Below, one piece after another: positions 1 to 7,962 of a stretch of 64,000 nucleotides of DNA. Every line of letters starts with the position of its first letter. Position 1 is the first letter of the stretch. A program made the translations under genes and the position numbers. Under the pieces are notes generated by a model, which was not told the origin of the DNA, ran no database searches, and saw only the letters and a program-made list of their open reading frames with translations. Source of the stretch: Ferrimonas futtsuensis DSM 18154 (lineage in GTDB: Bacteria > Pseudomonadota > Gammaproteobacteria > Enterobacterales > Shewanellaceae); NCBI RefSeq assembly GCF_000422645.1, contig NZ_AUGL01000022.1, positions 1-64,000 on the forward strand, written 5' to 3'.

Positions 1-250
1 CCATGGGTTTTACATGTTGTGCTGGGATGAGCTTTACCTGGTAACCAGCCTGCTGAAGCCGCCTTCCCCAATAGTGAGAACGAGCACAAGACTCCATGGC
101 CACCAGCGTACCCGTTGGAAATTCAAGGAGTGTGTGAAGCAGCTTTTCTCTTTTGATCTTGCGGTTCCAAAGGATGGAGCCATCCTCCAGCAGAACGCAA
201 ACCTGAAAAACACTCTTGGCTAAATCAATTCCAATGGCTTTAATAGACAT
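1..250 (-). CDS. IS110/IS1111-family transposase, N-terminal part (cut by window start)
   Basis: Read on the minus strand from ATG at 250, the frame stays open to base 1 (83 codons) and runs off the window. It begins MSIKAIGIDLAKSVFQVCVL, the N-terminal RuvC-like DEDD signature of IS110/IS1111 transposases, with the first catalytic Asp in GIDLAKSVFQV and the Glu in AMESCARSHYW. A good ribosome site (AGAGGAG) lies 9 bases before the ATG. Family members are recombinases that in studied cases are guided by a structured RNA encoded in a non-coding end of the element. Only about 80 bases separate the ATG from the repeat cluster upstream. This short 5' end fits the IS1111 group, whose guide RNA would lie beyond the window. 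Whether the full gene is intact cannot be seen. Confidence 0.85.
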   Translation of the reverse strand, partial: MSIKAIGIDLAKSVFQVCVLLEDGSILWNRKIKREKLLHTLLEFPTGTLVAMESCARSHYWGRRLQQAGYQVKLIPAQHVKPM

Positions 251-333
251 GATGGACGCTCCTCTCTGAATTATGTTGTGCAACTTAATTCTGGCGCATT
301 TGACGCCGTATCGTAGGGGGGCGTCCATCACAT
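251..333 (-). mobile_element. 5' non-coding end of the IS110/IS1111-like element
   Basis: Between the transposase start codon and the first REP-like palindrome lies an 80-base non-coding stretch. It holds a perfect 9-bp inverted pair, GATGGACGC at 251-259 and GCGTCCATC at 320-328, with the inner copy overlapping the ribosome-binding region. The repeat-family sequence resumes at about 334 (CACTGGACCC), so the element edge is inferred to lie between 328 and 334. The other end is outside the window. Confidence 0.5.
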
Positions 334-1075
334 CACTGGACCCTGACCTTCGTCAGGGTGACGACTGTGCGGGAGGAAGGTAAAGCACTTCGTTGCTGGC
401 CCCTGCGTTATGACTTGATGTGAGTTTGAAAGACGCTGGATCTCGGCGTGCGCCGGGAAGACGATTGTGCTATGAAGCAGCATAGGTACTCTGAAGCTAC
501 TCCGTGCGTAGCGACAGGTTCGTGCTGAAGCACTTTAGTACTGAGTACCTGCCCTCTTGCACAGTCACTCCGGCGAAGGCCGGAGCCCAGTGGCTTGGTT
601 CGCACCGTGCTTAAATTCGCGAAAGACACTGAACCCTGACCTTCGTCAGGGTGACGACTGTGGTTATGGAGGGGAAAGCGCTTCGTTGCTGGCCCCTGCG
701 TTATGGCTTGATGTGAGTTTGAAAGACGCTGGATCTCGGCGTGCGCCGGGAAGACGATTGTGCGATGAAGCAGCATAGATACTCTGAAGCTTCTCCGTGC
801 GTAGCGACAGGTTCGTGCTGAAGCACTTTAGTAATGAGTACCTGCCCTCTTGCACAGTCACTCCGGCGAAGGCCGGAGCCCAGTGGCTTGGCTCGCACGA
901 TTACTACAATCTGAAAGACACTGGATCCCGGCCTTCGCCGGGAAGACGATTGTGCGATGAAGCAGGATAGATAGTCTGTAGCTACTCAGCGCCTAACTGC
1001 AGGTTCGCTCTGAAGCACTATTAATACTCAGTCCCCCCTCCTAAATACAGTCACTCCGGCGATTGTGCGAAATAG
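334..1075. repeat. REP/BIME-like repeat cluster 1, with a 293-bp tandem duplication
   Basis: No gene is supported here. The stretch is built from GC-rich palindromes of two mirrored types: CTGGATCTCGGCGTGCGCCG-like units (about 338-370, 425-470, 622-662, 719-765, 911-957) and the inverse, ending GCCGGAGCCCAGTGGCTT (559-599, 853-893, truncated at 1048-1067). A 293-bp segment is tandemly duplicated without indels: 341-603 matches 634-896 at a constant offset. The spacers between mirrored palindromes are conserved in sequence too, as if each palindrome-spacer-palindrome of about 140-190 bp were one non-autonomous element. Short frames here are artefacts of the repeats. Bases 1076-1275 hold nothing I can name. 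Confidence 0.85.
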
Positions 1076-1275
1076 TTAACTTGGACAGTTAACTAATTAT
1101 TGCTGCCCAGCTGTTCAAATAAAGCCGGAATCACCACTCAATTATTTGTTGTTTATCTAAGTGCCCTGGAATGGCTCAAGGGAATTCCCCAAGCAGTTAT
1201 AAGTGGTGTGGGCAATAACAATATAAGGAAGTGATTTCGTAAGAATTTGTAAGATAGGGCCTATTTCTCAGGACG

Positions 1276-1572
1276 CTACACCTTGAAGTCGATTTTGTTG
1301 TGGATGTTGGTCCACTGCTCGGGGAATTTGCCTTCCAGCATGTAGGCGTAGGCGATGAGCTCGGCCACCACCACGTAGAGTGCCGGGGGCACTTCCTGGC
1401 CCACCTCCAGCTTGGAGAGCACCTCCGCCAGCTGCTGGTCCTCGTGCACCAAAATGCCGGCTTCCAGGGCGGCCTGTTCGATGTCGTACGCCTGGGCGCC
1501 CTCGCCGCTGGCGATGACCTTGGGCGCGGTTTTCTGGTCGTACTGGAGGGCAACCGCCTTCTTGTCACTCAT
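1276..1572 (-). CDS. FhlB-like protein: free-standing FlhB cytoplasmic C-terminal domain
   Basis: This 98-residue protein resembles the small C-terminal subdomain of FlhB/YscU that follows the NPTH autocleavage site. KKAVALQYDQKTAPKVIASG aligns with the FlhB stretch YSVALKYDKEQARAPLVVAK, and the rest follows FlhB to its end (VAELIAYAYMLEGK against VAQVLAYVFQLK). No membrane segments and no NPTH motif are present. In the flagellar export gate this domain helps switch substrates from rod/hook to filament type. Free copies are known in several proteobacteria and can partly replace the FlhB piece. Its start lies 3 bases after the stop of the FliK-like gene, so the two form an operon. This pairing supports a role in export switching, but the exact role here is not known. 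Confidence 0.8.
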   Translation of the reverse strand: MSDKKAVALQYDQKTAPKVIASGEGAQAYDIEQAALEAGILVHEDQQLAEVLSKLEVGQEVPPALYVVVAELIAYAYMLEGKFPEQWTNIHNKIDFKV

Positions 1573-1575
1573 CGT

Positions 1576-2808
1576 TTACCTCCCCATGGCGCCGTAGGTC
1601 ATTTTGCGGGCGGGCTGGGCAATGGAGTCCGGCACCTCGCCCACCTGGCAACGGCTGAAGGTGGCAGACAATCCCTGGTGGGTCAGGCGCTCACCCAAGG
1701 CTTCTATACGCTCATCCACCTGATGAGCCAGGGCGCGGCTGTCGCTGACCATCGCCAGCTGCAGCGACTCATCCTGATAGCGAGCCCTTACCAACAGATC
1801 CCCCAGTGACAGTTCAAACCGTAAGGTCAGCAGCCAGAACTCCCCCTGTTTCTCCTTGTAGCGAGCCAGGGCCAACTGCAGCTCTCTTTGCACCCGCTCC
1901 TGCTCATAGGGCAACGCGTAGTAGAGGATCAGGTTGTCGCCATCCGCCTGGCTGTGGCGGTGAAACTCCGAGGCCCCGGTCAACATCTCCGCGACCTTGC
2001 CCCCCAGCAGCGCCTTGAGATCATCCGGCAGAGCACTGAGGGTGCTGCTGCCCTGCCCCGGCCTTCCCTGAAGCTGATACCACAACTTCAGCAGCAGTGG
2101 CAGCGCCGGCCCACTGGCCAGGGGAGAGCTGCCCATTAGGGCGCGCAGCATGGAGGGGTCCGCCAGCTTGGCCAGTGAGTTGAGGGTGGTCTGCTCTTGG
2201 GCGTCACCAATGCGCCTACCCAGTGCCGCCAGTATCGGGGCCAGCTCGGGTCGGGCACCCAGCAGCTCCCGCAGGCCCGGCGACAGGGACTGGGACATCA
2301 CCTGCACAGGACTGGCCGCCTGAGTATTGGTAGGAATGGACAGGTTTTTCACATCACCCGGGCGATAAAGAGCGAGTGAGGGCTTACCCTCCTGGGTCTC
2401 TACCCGCCCCAGAATTGGGCCGGGCTGCTGGCCGGACAGGCCCTCGGCGATGGGCTTGCCACCGCCCTTGGGAACCAGTTGTCCACGGCTGTTAATCATC
2501 AACTCCATCAACTTTGATGAATTTTTAGAAACACCCTGTTCGATATTTTTAAATACACTGGAGTTTGTTAAGTTCTGCACCAGTGTTAAAGTACGGACCT
2601 GGTACGATTGGCGCCCGAAACGCTTTAGTGCCACCATGGCCCCCGCAGGCAGATGTGCCTGTGACTCCAGCGACAACATCTGACTGCCCAGCTTCAGGTT
2701 CAGCAGCCCGCCAGACTGCGACTGAACCGTAGCCAGCAGAGATGATTGGGTTTGCCCCGATGTCGCGTTCGCCGCCGCCCCAACGGGCGCGGCTGGCATA
2801 ATGGCCAT
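1576..2808 (-). CDS. FliK-like hook-length control domain protein (second copy)
   Basis: This 410-residue protein has a low-complexity Q/S/G-rich N-terminus. Its C-terminal region (about 275-395) resembles the Flg_hook domain of FliK, including the stretch LRFELSLGDLLVRARYQDES. FliK proteins measure hook length and contact FlhB to change export specificity. The canonical fliK is at 26281-28248, so this is a paralogue outside the main cluster. It is co-transcribed with a free FlhB-like domain just downstream. I chose ATG 2808 (MAIMPAAP), which has GGAG 10 bases upstream; a TTG at 2835 is possible. The AT-rich patch at 2510-2580 stands out from its neighbours. Family assignment is good; function beyond that is inference. 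Confidence 0.75.
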   Translation of the reverse strand: MAIMPAAPVGAAANATSGQTQSSLLATVQSQSGGLLNLKLGSQMLSLESQAHLPAGAMVALKRFGRQSYQVRTLTLVQNLTNSSVFKNIEQGVSKNSSKLMELMINSRGQLVPKGGGKPIAEGLSGQQPGPILGRVETQEGKPSLALYRPGDVKNLSIPTNTQAASPVQVMSQSLSPGLRELLGARPELAPILAALGRRIGDAQEQTTLNSLAKLADPSMLRALMGSSPLASGPALPLLLKLWYQLQGRPGQGSSTLSALPDDLKALLGGKVAEMLTGASEFHRHSQADGDNLILYYALPYEQERVQRELQLALARYKEKQGEFWLLTLRFELSLGDLLVRARYQDESLQLAMVSDSRALAHQVDERIEALGERLTHQGLSATFSRCQVGEVPDSIAQPARKMTYGAMGR

Positions 2809-2953
2809 ATACTTATAACTCCAGAAGGAACTCAATAGGTTCCTTTTGTACCCTGTAAGCTAGCGCAGCCTAGGGATAAAATCGTTCAGGTGCTGTACCC
2901 GCAGAGGGAGACAGCCACAGAGTGTGACTGCACCTTAACTAGGATATCGACGA

Positions 2954-3748
2954 TTGAACAACTTTCTTAAACGCAAAGGAACCGTTTTGAGACGCTGCCT
3001 GCCACTGTGGTTGGCCGCGACTGCTCTGTTCATTGCACCTGCCCAGGCAGTAGAGCCTGATCAGGATATGGCCGATGTTGAGTATAAAGACCCCCGCGAT
3101 CCCTTCGAATCGGTCAACCGCTGGATCTGGGACTTCAACTACAACGTGCTCGATAAGAACCTCTACCGCCCGGTGACCTACTTCTACATCGACTGGGTTC
3201 CCGAAGGCGCACGTATCGGCGTTGAGAACTTCCTCAAGAACCTTGATGAGCCCTCGAGTACCGTCAACAACCTGCTGCAGGGTAAGGTCGTCTGGTCGGC
3301 CAATGCCGCCGGGCGCTTTGTCATCAACACCACCCTGGGCATTGCCGGGGTGTTTGATGTGGCCCGAGAAATGGGGCTGGAACGCAAACAGGATGAGTTT
3401 GGAGAGGTGCTGGGCTTCTACGGAGTGCCAGACGGCCCCTACCTGATGCTTCCTGTGTTGGGTCCGTCAACGGTCCGCGACGAGGTGGGTGATTATGTGG
3501 ATGATCTCTACTTCCCCTACGCCAACCTGACCTTCTGGCAAAAGGCCGGTCGCTGGGCGCTGGATGGCCTGGCCACCCGAGCCAAACTGGTGGACCAGGA
3601 GCCAATTCTGGACAACTCTCTTGACCCATATGTGTTTGTGAAAGAGGGTTATTACCAGTATATTGCCTACAATCTGTACGATGGTAATCCGCCCATTGAA
3701 GAGGACGATGACGAGCTGCTGGAAGAGTATCTCGACGAAATTGAGTAA
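2954..3748 (+). CDS. mlaA: MlaA (VacJ), outer-membrane phospholipid-removal component
   Basis: MlaA sits in the outer membrane with porins and passes mislocalised outer-leaflet phospholipids to periplasmic MlaC, keeping lipid asymmetry. The 264-residue product has the family core: DPFESVNRWIWDFNYNVLDK, the NLLQGK segment, GVPDGPYLMLPVLGPSTVRD near residues 155-180, and an acidic C-terminal tail. The usual MlaA is a lipoprotein. Here the N-terminus (basic start, hydrophobic stretch, APAQA ending at residue 32) looks like a signal-peptidase-I site and no lipobox Cys is present. The start is TTG with AGGA about 9 bases upstream; no in-frame ATG precedes the signal peptide. It is divergent from the FliK-like gene. 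mlaBCDEF are not in the window. Confidence 0.92.
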   Translation: MNNFLKRKGTVLRRCLPLWLAATALFIAPAQAVEPDQDMADVEYKDPRDPFESVNRWIWDFNYNVLDKNLYRPVTYFYIDWVPEGARIGVENFLKNLDEPSSTVNNLLQGKVVWSANAAGRFVINTTLGIAGVFDVAREMGLERKQDEFGEVLGFYGVPDGPYLMLPVLGPSTVRDEVGDYVDDLYFPYANLTFWQKAGRWALDGLATRAKLVDQEPILDNSLDPYVFVKEGYYQYIAYNLYDGNPPIEEDDDELLEEYLDEIE

Positions 3749-3869
3749 GTCCTAACTACATTTAGAGCTGCAATAGATGCGGCCAGGAAAGCCATCCTTG
3801 GGGGCGGACAACGGGCCGCCCTAAACTCATGGGTCGGACACCGCGCCAGCGGTGCCAAGGATAACAACA

Positions 3870-4937
3870 ATGACGTTAAGCTCTGTTAGAGCCCTGCTGG
3901 TTGAGGGCGACGCTGCCGTTTCCGGCAGATTGACGGAATACCTGCAATCACTGGGGTTGACCGTGGACCTGGCCGAAACCGCCGGCCAGGCACTGGGGAA
4001 GGTGATTGGTCGTCGCCCGGACATTATCCTGATGGATCTGAATCTGCCGGGCATGGATGGCGTCGGCCTGCTGCGCTCCATGGGCGAAATCGATGAGCCT
4101 CCACCGCTGGTGCTGATCTCCAGCAAGACCCTGCTGACCACCCAGGTCCGCTCTCGCTACCCGTTCATCGTGGCCAGCTTCGAAAAGCCCATCCATGATC
4201 TGGCCGAGCTGGGCACCACCATCGAAGATGCGGTCACCCCCAAGGATGATCGCCGTGGCAGCCTCAAGGGGGAACTGTCCGAAATCAATATGGACGTCTT
4301 CTCCGACCCTGGTGTGGCCATCCTCTCCCAGCAACTGATCTTCCAGGACCCCAAACTGACCCAGGCCGGTGCCCTCACCCGCTATGGTGTCTACAGCAAG
4401 GGGCTCATCGCCAAGTGGTTTGTCAGCCACACTCAACTGACCGACGACACCGTCGCCGGTTTTGTGGCCTACATCCCTGCCGAAGACGAGCAGGTGGCCT
4501 TCGTCAGCCTGATGCTGCAGACCTACCTCAATGGCCTGCGTCGCCGCCGTCGTCAGGACCAGCAGATCGCCCTGCACGCCGAGGTGATACTCAACACCCT
4601 GGCCCACGAAGTGGCCGCCTCGGGACTGAAGGTGCCAATACAGATTGGCTTCTACACCTATCAAAGCGAGGAGCGCAAACTGTCCCTGGCACTGGTGGGC
4701 AGCGAGATTAAGGGCTATGTCCGCCAGAACCAGCACCTGACCCCCATCATGCTGCGTTCAGGCCGCTCCCTGCTGGACTCGCCACTGATGTGCGCCGCCG
4801 TCACCCGTACTCTGGAACCCGACAGCCAACTGGTGCTCTTTGGCGGCAACTCCAGCCTGCGCAAACAACTGCTCAACGATGAATACCCCGGCTTCCAGGA
4901 AGCGCTGATAGAGGGCGGCTATCTGCAGGTGGAGTGA
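3870..4937 (+). CDS. RssB-like response regulator with degenerate PP2C-like effector domain
   Basis: Residues 1-125 form a CheY-like receiver. The phosphoacceptor is Asp56 in IILMDLNLPGMDG, with a conserved Ser in LISSKT and Lys in FEKP. The usual acidic pair is altered to E12-G13. The C-terminal 200 residues follow the pattern of the inactive SpoIIE/PP2C-like domain of E. coli RssB: SLMLQTYLNGLRRRRRQDQQ, then a VPIQIGFYTYQSEERKLSLA strand pair resembling RssB's PLLVGYYHRELKNLILVSAG. RssB delivers the stationary-phase sigma factor RpoS to ClpXP. That this protein is an RpoS adaptor is inference from this similarity alone. ATG 3870 is preceded by AAGGATAACAACA; an upstream GTG at 3852 lacks a ribosome site. 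It follows mlaA by 121 bases. Confidence 0.7.
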   Translation: MTLSSVRALLVEGDAAVSGRLTEYLQSLGLTVDLAETAGQALGKVIGRRPDIILMDLNLPGMDGVGLLRSMGEIDEPPPLVLISSKTLLTTQVRSRYPFIVASFEKPIHDLAELGTTIEDAVTPKDDRRGSLKGELSEINMDVFSDPGVAILSQQLIFQDPKLTQAGALTRYGVYSKGLIAKWFVSHTQLTDDTVAGFVAYIPAEDEQVAFVSLMLQTYLNGLRRRRRQDQQIALHAEVILNTLAHEVAASGLKVPIQIGFYTYQSEERKLSLALVGSEIKGYVRQNQHLTPIMLRSGRSLLDSPLMCAAVTRTLEPDSQLVLFGGNSSLRKQLLNDEYPGFQEALIEGGYLQVE

Positions 4938-5119
4938 CGCGGCTAACTGTCAATGTGCGCCTCTTTTCTGTAATATCTTCCCCCAGTGAAATGCCCTGCT
5001 TCCTTCAGAAGCAGGGCCACCCCAAAAATCAACGCCCCCTATTGAACTCACAGGTATACAGCGCACTGTGCTAATAGCGCGGAGCCCCCAGTGGCGGGAC
5101 AGCAGCGAAGAGTTTGACT

Positions 5120-6457
5120 ATGTCTAGAAAGTATTTTGGCACCGATGGTGTTCGCGGCCTGGTGGGGAAATACCCCATCACCCCAGATTTTGCAATGAAG
5201 CTTGGCTGGGCAGCCGGTAAGGTCTTGGCCAGCAAGGGCAGCAGCCGGGTACTCATCGGCAAAGATACCCGCATCTCCGGCTATATGCTGGAGTCCGCCA
5301 TGGAAGCGGGATTCGCAGCGGCCGGTGTAGACGTCGCTTTTCTAGGCCCCATGCCAACACCAGCTGTTGCCTACCTGACCCGCACCTTCCGCAGTGAGGC
5401 CGGCGTTGTCATCAGTGCATCCCACAATGCATACCAGGACAACGGCATCAAGTTCTTCTCCGCCGATGGCACCAAGCTCAACGACGAGATTGAATTGGAG
5501 ATTGAGTCCTGGCTGGACAAAGAGATGGACTGCGTGGCCTCCGAGCACCTTGGTAAGGCCAGCCGCATCGGCGACGCAGCCGGCCGCTACATTGAATACT
5601 GCAAAGCCTCCTTCAGTCGCGAGTTCAGCCTTAAGGGCCAGCGTATCGTGCTCGACTGTGCCAATGGCGCCACCTACCACGTGGCCCCGCCGGTATTCAA
5701 CGAGCTGGGCGCAGAAGTCATTACCATCTGTAATGAACCCAATGGCACCAACATCAACGACCACTGCGGGGCCACCCACCTTGCCGCGCTGCGTAAGAAG
5801 GTTGTCGAAGTTCGGGCCGATTACGGTATCGCCTTCGATGGCGACGGCGACCGAGTAATGATGGTGGATGCTGATGGCAGTGTGCTTGATGGAGACGTGA
5901 TTCTTTATATCCTGGCCAAGCACTGGAAAGAGAAGAACATCGCCTTTGGTGGCGTGGTCGGCACCCTGATGGCCAATATGGGTCTGGAACTGGCCCTCAA
6001 CGAGATGAGCGTGCCCTTCGCCCGCGCCAAAGTGGGTGACCGCTACGTGGTAGAGATGCTTAAAGAGAAAGGCTGGTCTCTCGGCGGTGAAAACTCCGGC
6101 CACATCCTCTCCTTGGAACACTCCAGCACCGGAGATGGCATCATCGCCGCCCTGCAGGTACTTCAGGTTCTGGCCGACACCGGCAAAACCCTGGGTGAAG
6201 CGCGAGGAGGGATGACCTTGCTGCCTCAAGTATTGGTTAACGTGAAGTTCTCCGGTGAGAATGCGCCGCTGGAAGCCGAAACCGTTAAACAAGCCGTGGT
6301 TGATGCAGAAACCGCTCTGGCTGGCCGAGGCCGAGTGCTGCTGCGCAAGTCCGGCACCGAGCCTCTTATCCGGGTCATGGTGGAAGGCGAAGACCAAACT
6401 CAGGTACAGCAACTGGCCGAGTCCATCGCCGACGTCATCCGGGCTGAAGGCGCTTAA
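5120..6457 (+). CDS. glmM: Phosphoglucosamine mutase GlmM
   Basis: GlmM interconverts glucosamine-6-phosphate and glucosamine-1-phosphate, feeding UDP-GlcNAc synthesis for peptidoglycan and LPS. The 445-residue length equals that of E. coli GlmM. Visible motifs are [11 protein letters not shown] at the N-terminus, the phosphoserine loop [15 protein letters not shown] with Ser101, the Mg-binding loop FDGDGDR near residue 240, the sugar loop GGENSGH, and the phosphate-binding [15 protein letters not shown] near the C-terminus. ATG 5120 (MSRKYFG) is preferred over TTG 5114. In E. coli glmM lies next to folP and ftsH; here it stands alone after the RssB-like gene and ends at a clear terminator. 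Confidence 0.97.
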   Translation: MSRKYFGTDGVRGLVGKYPITPDFAMKLGWAAGKVLASKGSSRVLIGKDTRISGYMLESAMEAGFAAAGVDVAFLGPMPTPAVAYLTRTFRSEAGVVISASHNAYQDNGIKFFSADGTKLNDEIELEIESWLDKEMDCVASEHLGKASRIGDAAGRYIEYCKASFSREFSLKGQRIVLDCANGATYHVAPPVFNELGAEVITICNEPNGTNINDHCGATHLAALRKKVVEVRADYGIAFDGDGDRVMMVDADGSVLDGDVILYILAKHWKEKNIAFGGVVGTLMANMGLELALNEMSVPFARAKVGDRYVVEMLKEKGWSLGGENSGHILSLEHSSTGDGIIAALQVLQVLADTGKTLGEARGGMTLLPQVLVNVKFSGENAPLEAETVKQAVVDAETALAGRGRVLLRKSGTEPLIRVMVEGEDQTQVQQLAESIADVIRAEGA

Positions 6458-6481
6458 GACACCAGCTTTACCCTTGTCTTC

Positions 6482-6508
6482 AAAAAGCTCCCTTGTGGGA
6501 GCTTTTTT
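6482..6508 (+). terminator. Rho-independent terminator of glmM
   Basis: AAGCTCCC and GGGAGCTT form an 8-bp stem with a short loop followed by a T run, starting 25 bases after the glmM stop. Confidence 0.9.
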
Positions 6509-6531
6509 GATTTCTGCTTCAATGCTCTAGG

Positions 6532-7465
6532 GAAAGACACTGGATCCCGGCCTGCGCCGGGAAGACATTGTGCGGGTGGAATGTGGAGTGCGTTGTAGTT
6601 AGCCAAGTTGTTGACCGAGAGGTCGTGCAATAGAAACTTCAGGCTAGCACCGAGTTGATTCAGACCTCCACAGCTCCCCCCTGCACAGTCACTCCGGCGC
6701 ACGCCGGAGCCCAGTGGCTTTGCTTGCACTGTATCTGGCATAGCCCCTAGAGATTCACGATTGTGCGGGTAGGCTGGAGGCGTGCTTTGACGCCAGACCT
6801 GCGACTGAAAGACGCTGGATCCCGGCCTTCGCCGGGAAGACATTGTGCGCATGGAATGGGACGTGCGTTGTAGTTGGCCAAGGTGTTTACCGAGAGGTCG
6901 TGGAATAAAAACCTCTGGCTAGCACCGAGTTGATTCAAACCTCCGCAGTCTCCCCCAGCACGGTCACTCCGGCGCACGCCGGAGCCCAGTGGCTTTGCTT
7001 GCACTGTATCTGGCACAGCCCCTAGAGATTCACGATTGTGCGGGTAGGCTGGAGACGTGCTTTGACGCCAGACCTGCGATTGAAAGACGCTGGATCCCGG
7101 CCTGCGCCGGGAAGACATTGTGCGATGGAGCAGGTTGGGTACTTTGTAGCAATCCGCATGCGTGGCTGCAGGGTCGCACTGAAACACTTCAGTACTCTGC
7201 ACTCTCCCCTAGCACGGTCACTCCGGCGCACGCCGGAGCCCAGTGGCTTTGCCCGTACAATGCTTGGGTTCATGAAAGACGCTGGATCCCGGCGTCCGCC
7301 GGGAAGACATTGTGCGAGAGTATGATTTAGTTCTTTGTAGCAAGCCAAGATGTTTACCGGGAGGTCGTGCAACAGAAACCTCTGGCACCGAGTCAATTCA
7401 GACCTCCACAGCTCCCCCCTGCACAGTCACTCCGGCGCACGCCGGAGCCCAGTGGCTTAAGGCCA
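6532..7465. repeat. REP/BIME-like repeat cluster 2, with 275-bp tandem units
   Basis: This non-coding stretch lies between the convergent glmM and DUF2802 genes. GAAAGACRCTGGATCCCGGC begins at 6532, 6807, 7082 and 7274. The first three are spaced exactly 275 bp, so units 6532-6806 and 6807-7081 are tandem copies. Each is followed after about 150 bp by the mirrored palindrome ending GCCGGAGCCCAGTGGCTT (around 6680-6722, 6960-7000, 7218-7250, 7425-7460). Two spacer types occur. One is shared by units 1, 2 and 4; the other, in unit 3, matches the spacers of cluster 1, thousands of bases away. Open frames across the cluster follow the repeats on both strands and are not genes. Confidence 0.88.
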
Positions 7466-7504
7466 TTGTGCGCCTGAATTCCCAGAGCGCTTCAATACAA
7501 GCAC

Positions 7505-7533
7505 AAAAAAGCGGAGCCTGGGCTCCGCTTTTG
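7505..7533 (-). terminator. Terminator of the flhA-to-DUF2802 operon
   Basis: On the minus strand GCGGAGCC pairs with GGCTCCGC around a 3-4-base loop and is followed by six T. It lies 19 bases beyond the last gene of the long operon. Confidence 0.9.
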
Positions 7534-7551
7534 GATTCGGTATTACCGCCT

Positions 7552-7962
7552 CTAGGATTTGGGCGCCTTGTGCAGGGTGACCAATAGCTGGGCCTCTGCC
7601 ATGGGGATTTCGCACTCTTTGACGATCTCGTCGACGCCGGCTCCCAGCTCCACCATCTTCATGGCGCGGCTGTAGAGGCGGGCGTCAGGGTCGTTATGGG
7701 ACATCTCGTCCTGACGAGCCTGGGTGTGTGCCAGCTGCTCCTCCAGGCCCTTGACCTTACGGCCAACGCCCAGGGCGCCGCTGCGCAGCTCATTGAGTTC
7801 CCGGCGCAGGCCGTCCCTCTGCCGTTCCGCTTCCTTGAGAAGCAGTGACAGGGCATCCTGCTTACGTTCAACCCCTTTGATCTTACGGTGACACGTCCAG
7901 GCGTACAGCAGTGCAGCCAGGGAAACGGCTGCGGCTGCCGCAGCGAGGATCAGTTCGATCAC
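7552..7962 (-). CDS. DUF2802 membrane-anchored protein, end of chemotaxis operon
   Basis: This 136-residue protein has an N-terminal transmembrane helix (IELILAAAAAAVSLAALLYA), a basic stop-transfer CHRKIK, a coiled coil over about residues 25-85, and a C-terminal segment (GAGVDEIVKECEIPMAEAQL) resembling a small helix-turn-helix. This is the DUF2802 architecture, found after cheW in Vibrio and Shewanella chemotaxis clusters. Its function is unknown. GTG 7962 overlaps the cheW stop by 4 bases (GTGA) with AGGAG upstream; a GTG at 7983 lacks a well-placed ribosome site. Position suggests a part in polar array organisation, which is inference only. Confidence 0.8.
   Translation of the reverse strand: MIELILAAAAAAVSLAALLYAWTCHRKIKGVERKQDALSLLLKEAERQRDGLRRELNELRSGALGVGRKVKGLEEQLAHTQARQDEMSHNDPDARLYSRAMKMVELGAGVDEIVKECEIPMAEAQLLVTLHKAPKS

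Noticed and set aside
334-1075. Possible CRISPR array
   Set aside because: Repeats are mirrored palindromes with long, mutually similar spacers and no regular short repeat-spacer rhythm; no cas genes are near.
4986-5014. CCCTGCTTC/GAAGCAGGG hairpin as terminator of the RssB-like gene
   Set aside because: A 9-bp stem is present but no T run follows on the plus strand; function uncertain.
6532-7465. Overlapping open frames of 90-150 residues on both strands
   Set aside because: They repeat with the palindromes and carry the same peptide strings; they are artefacts of the non-coding array.
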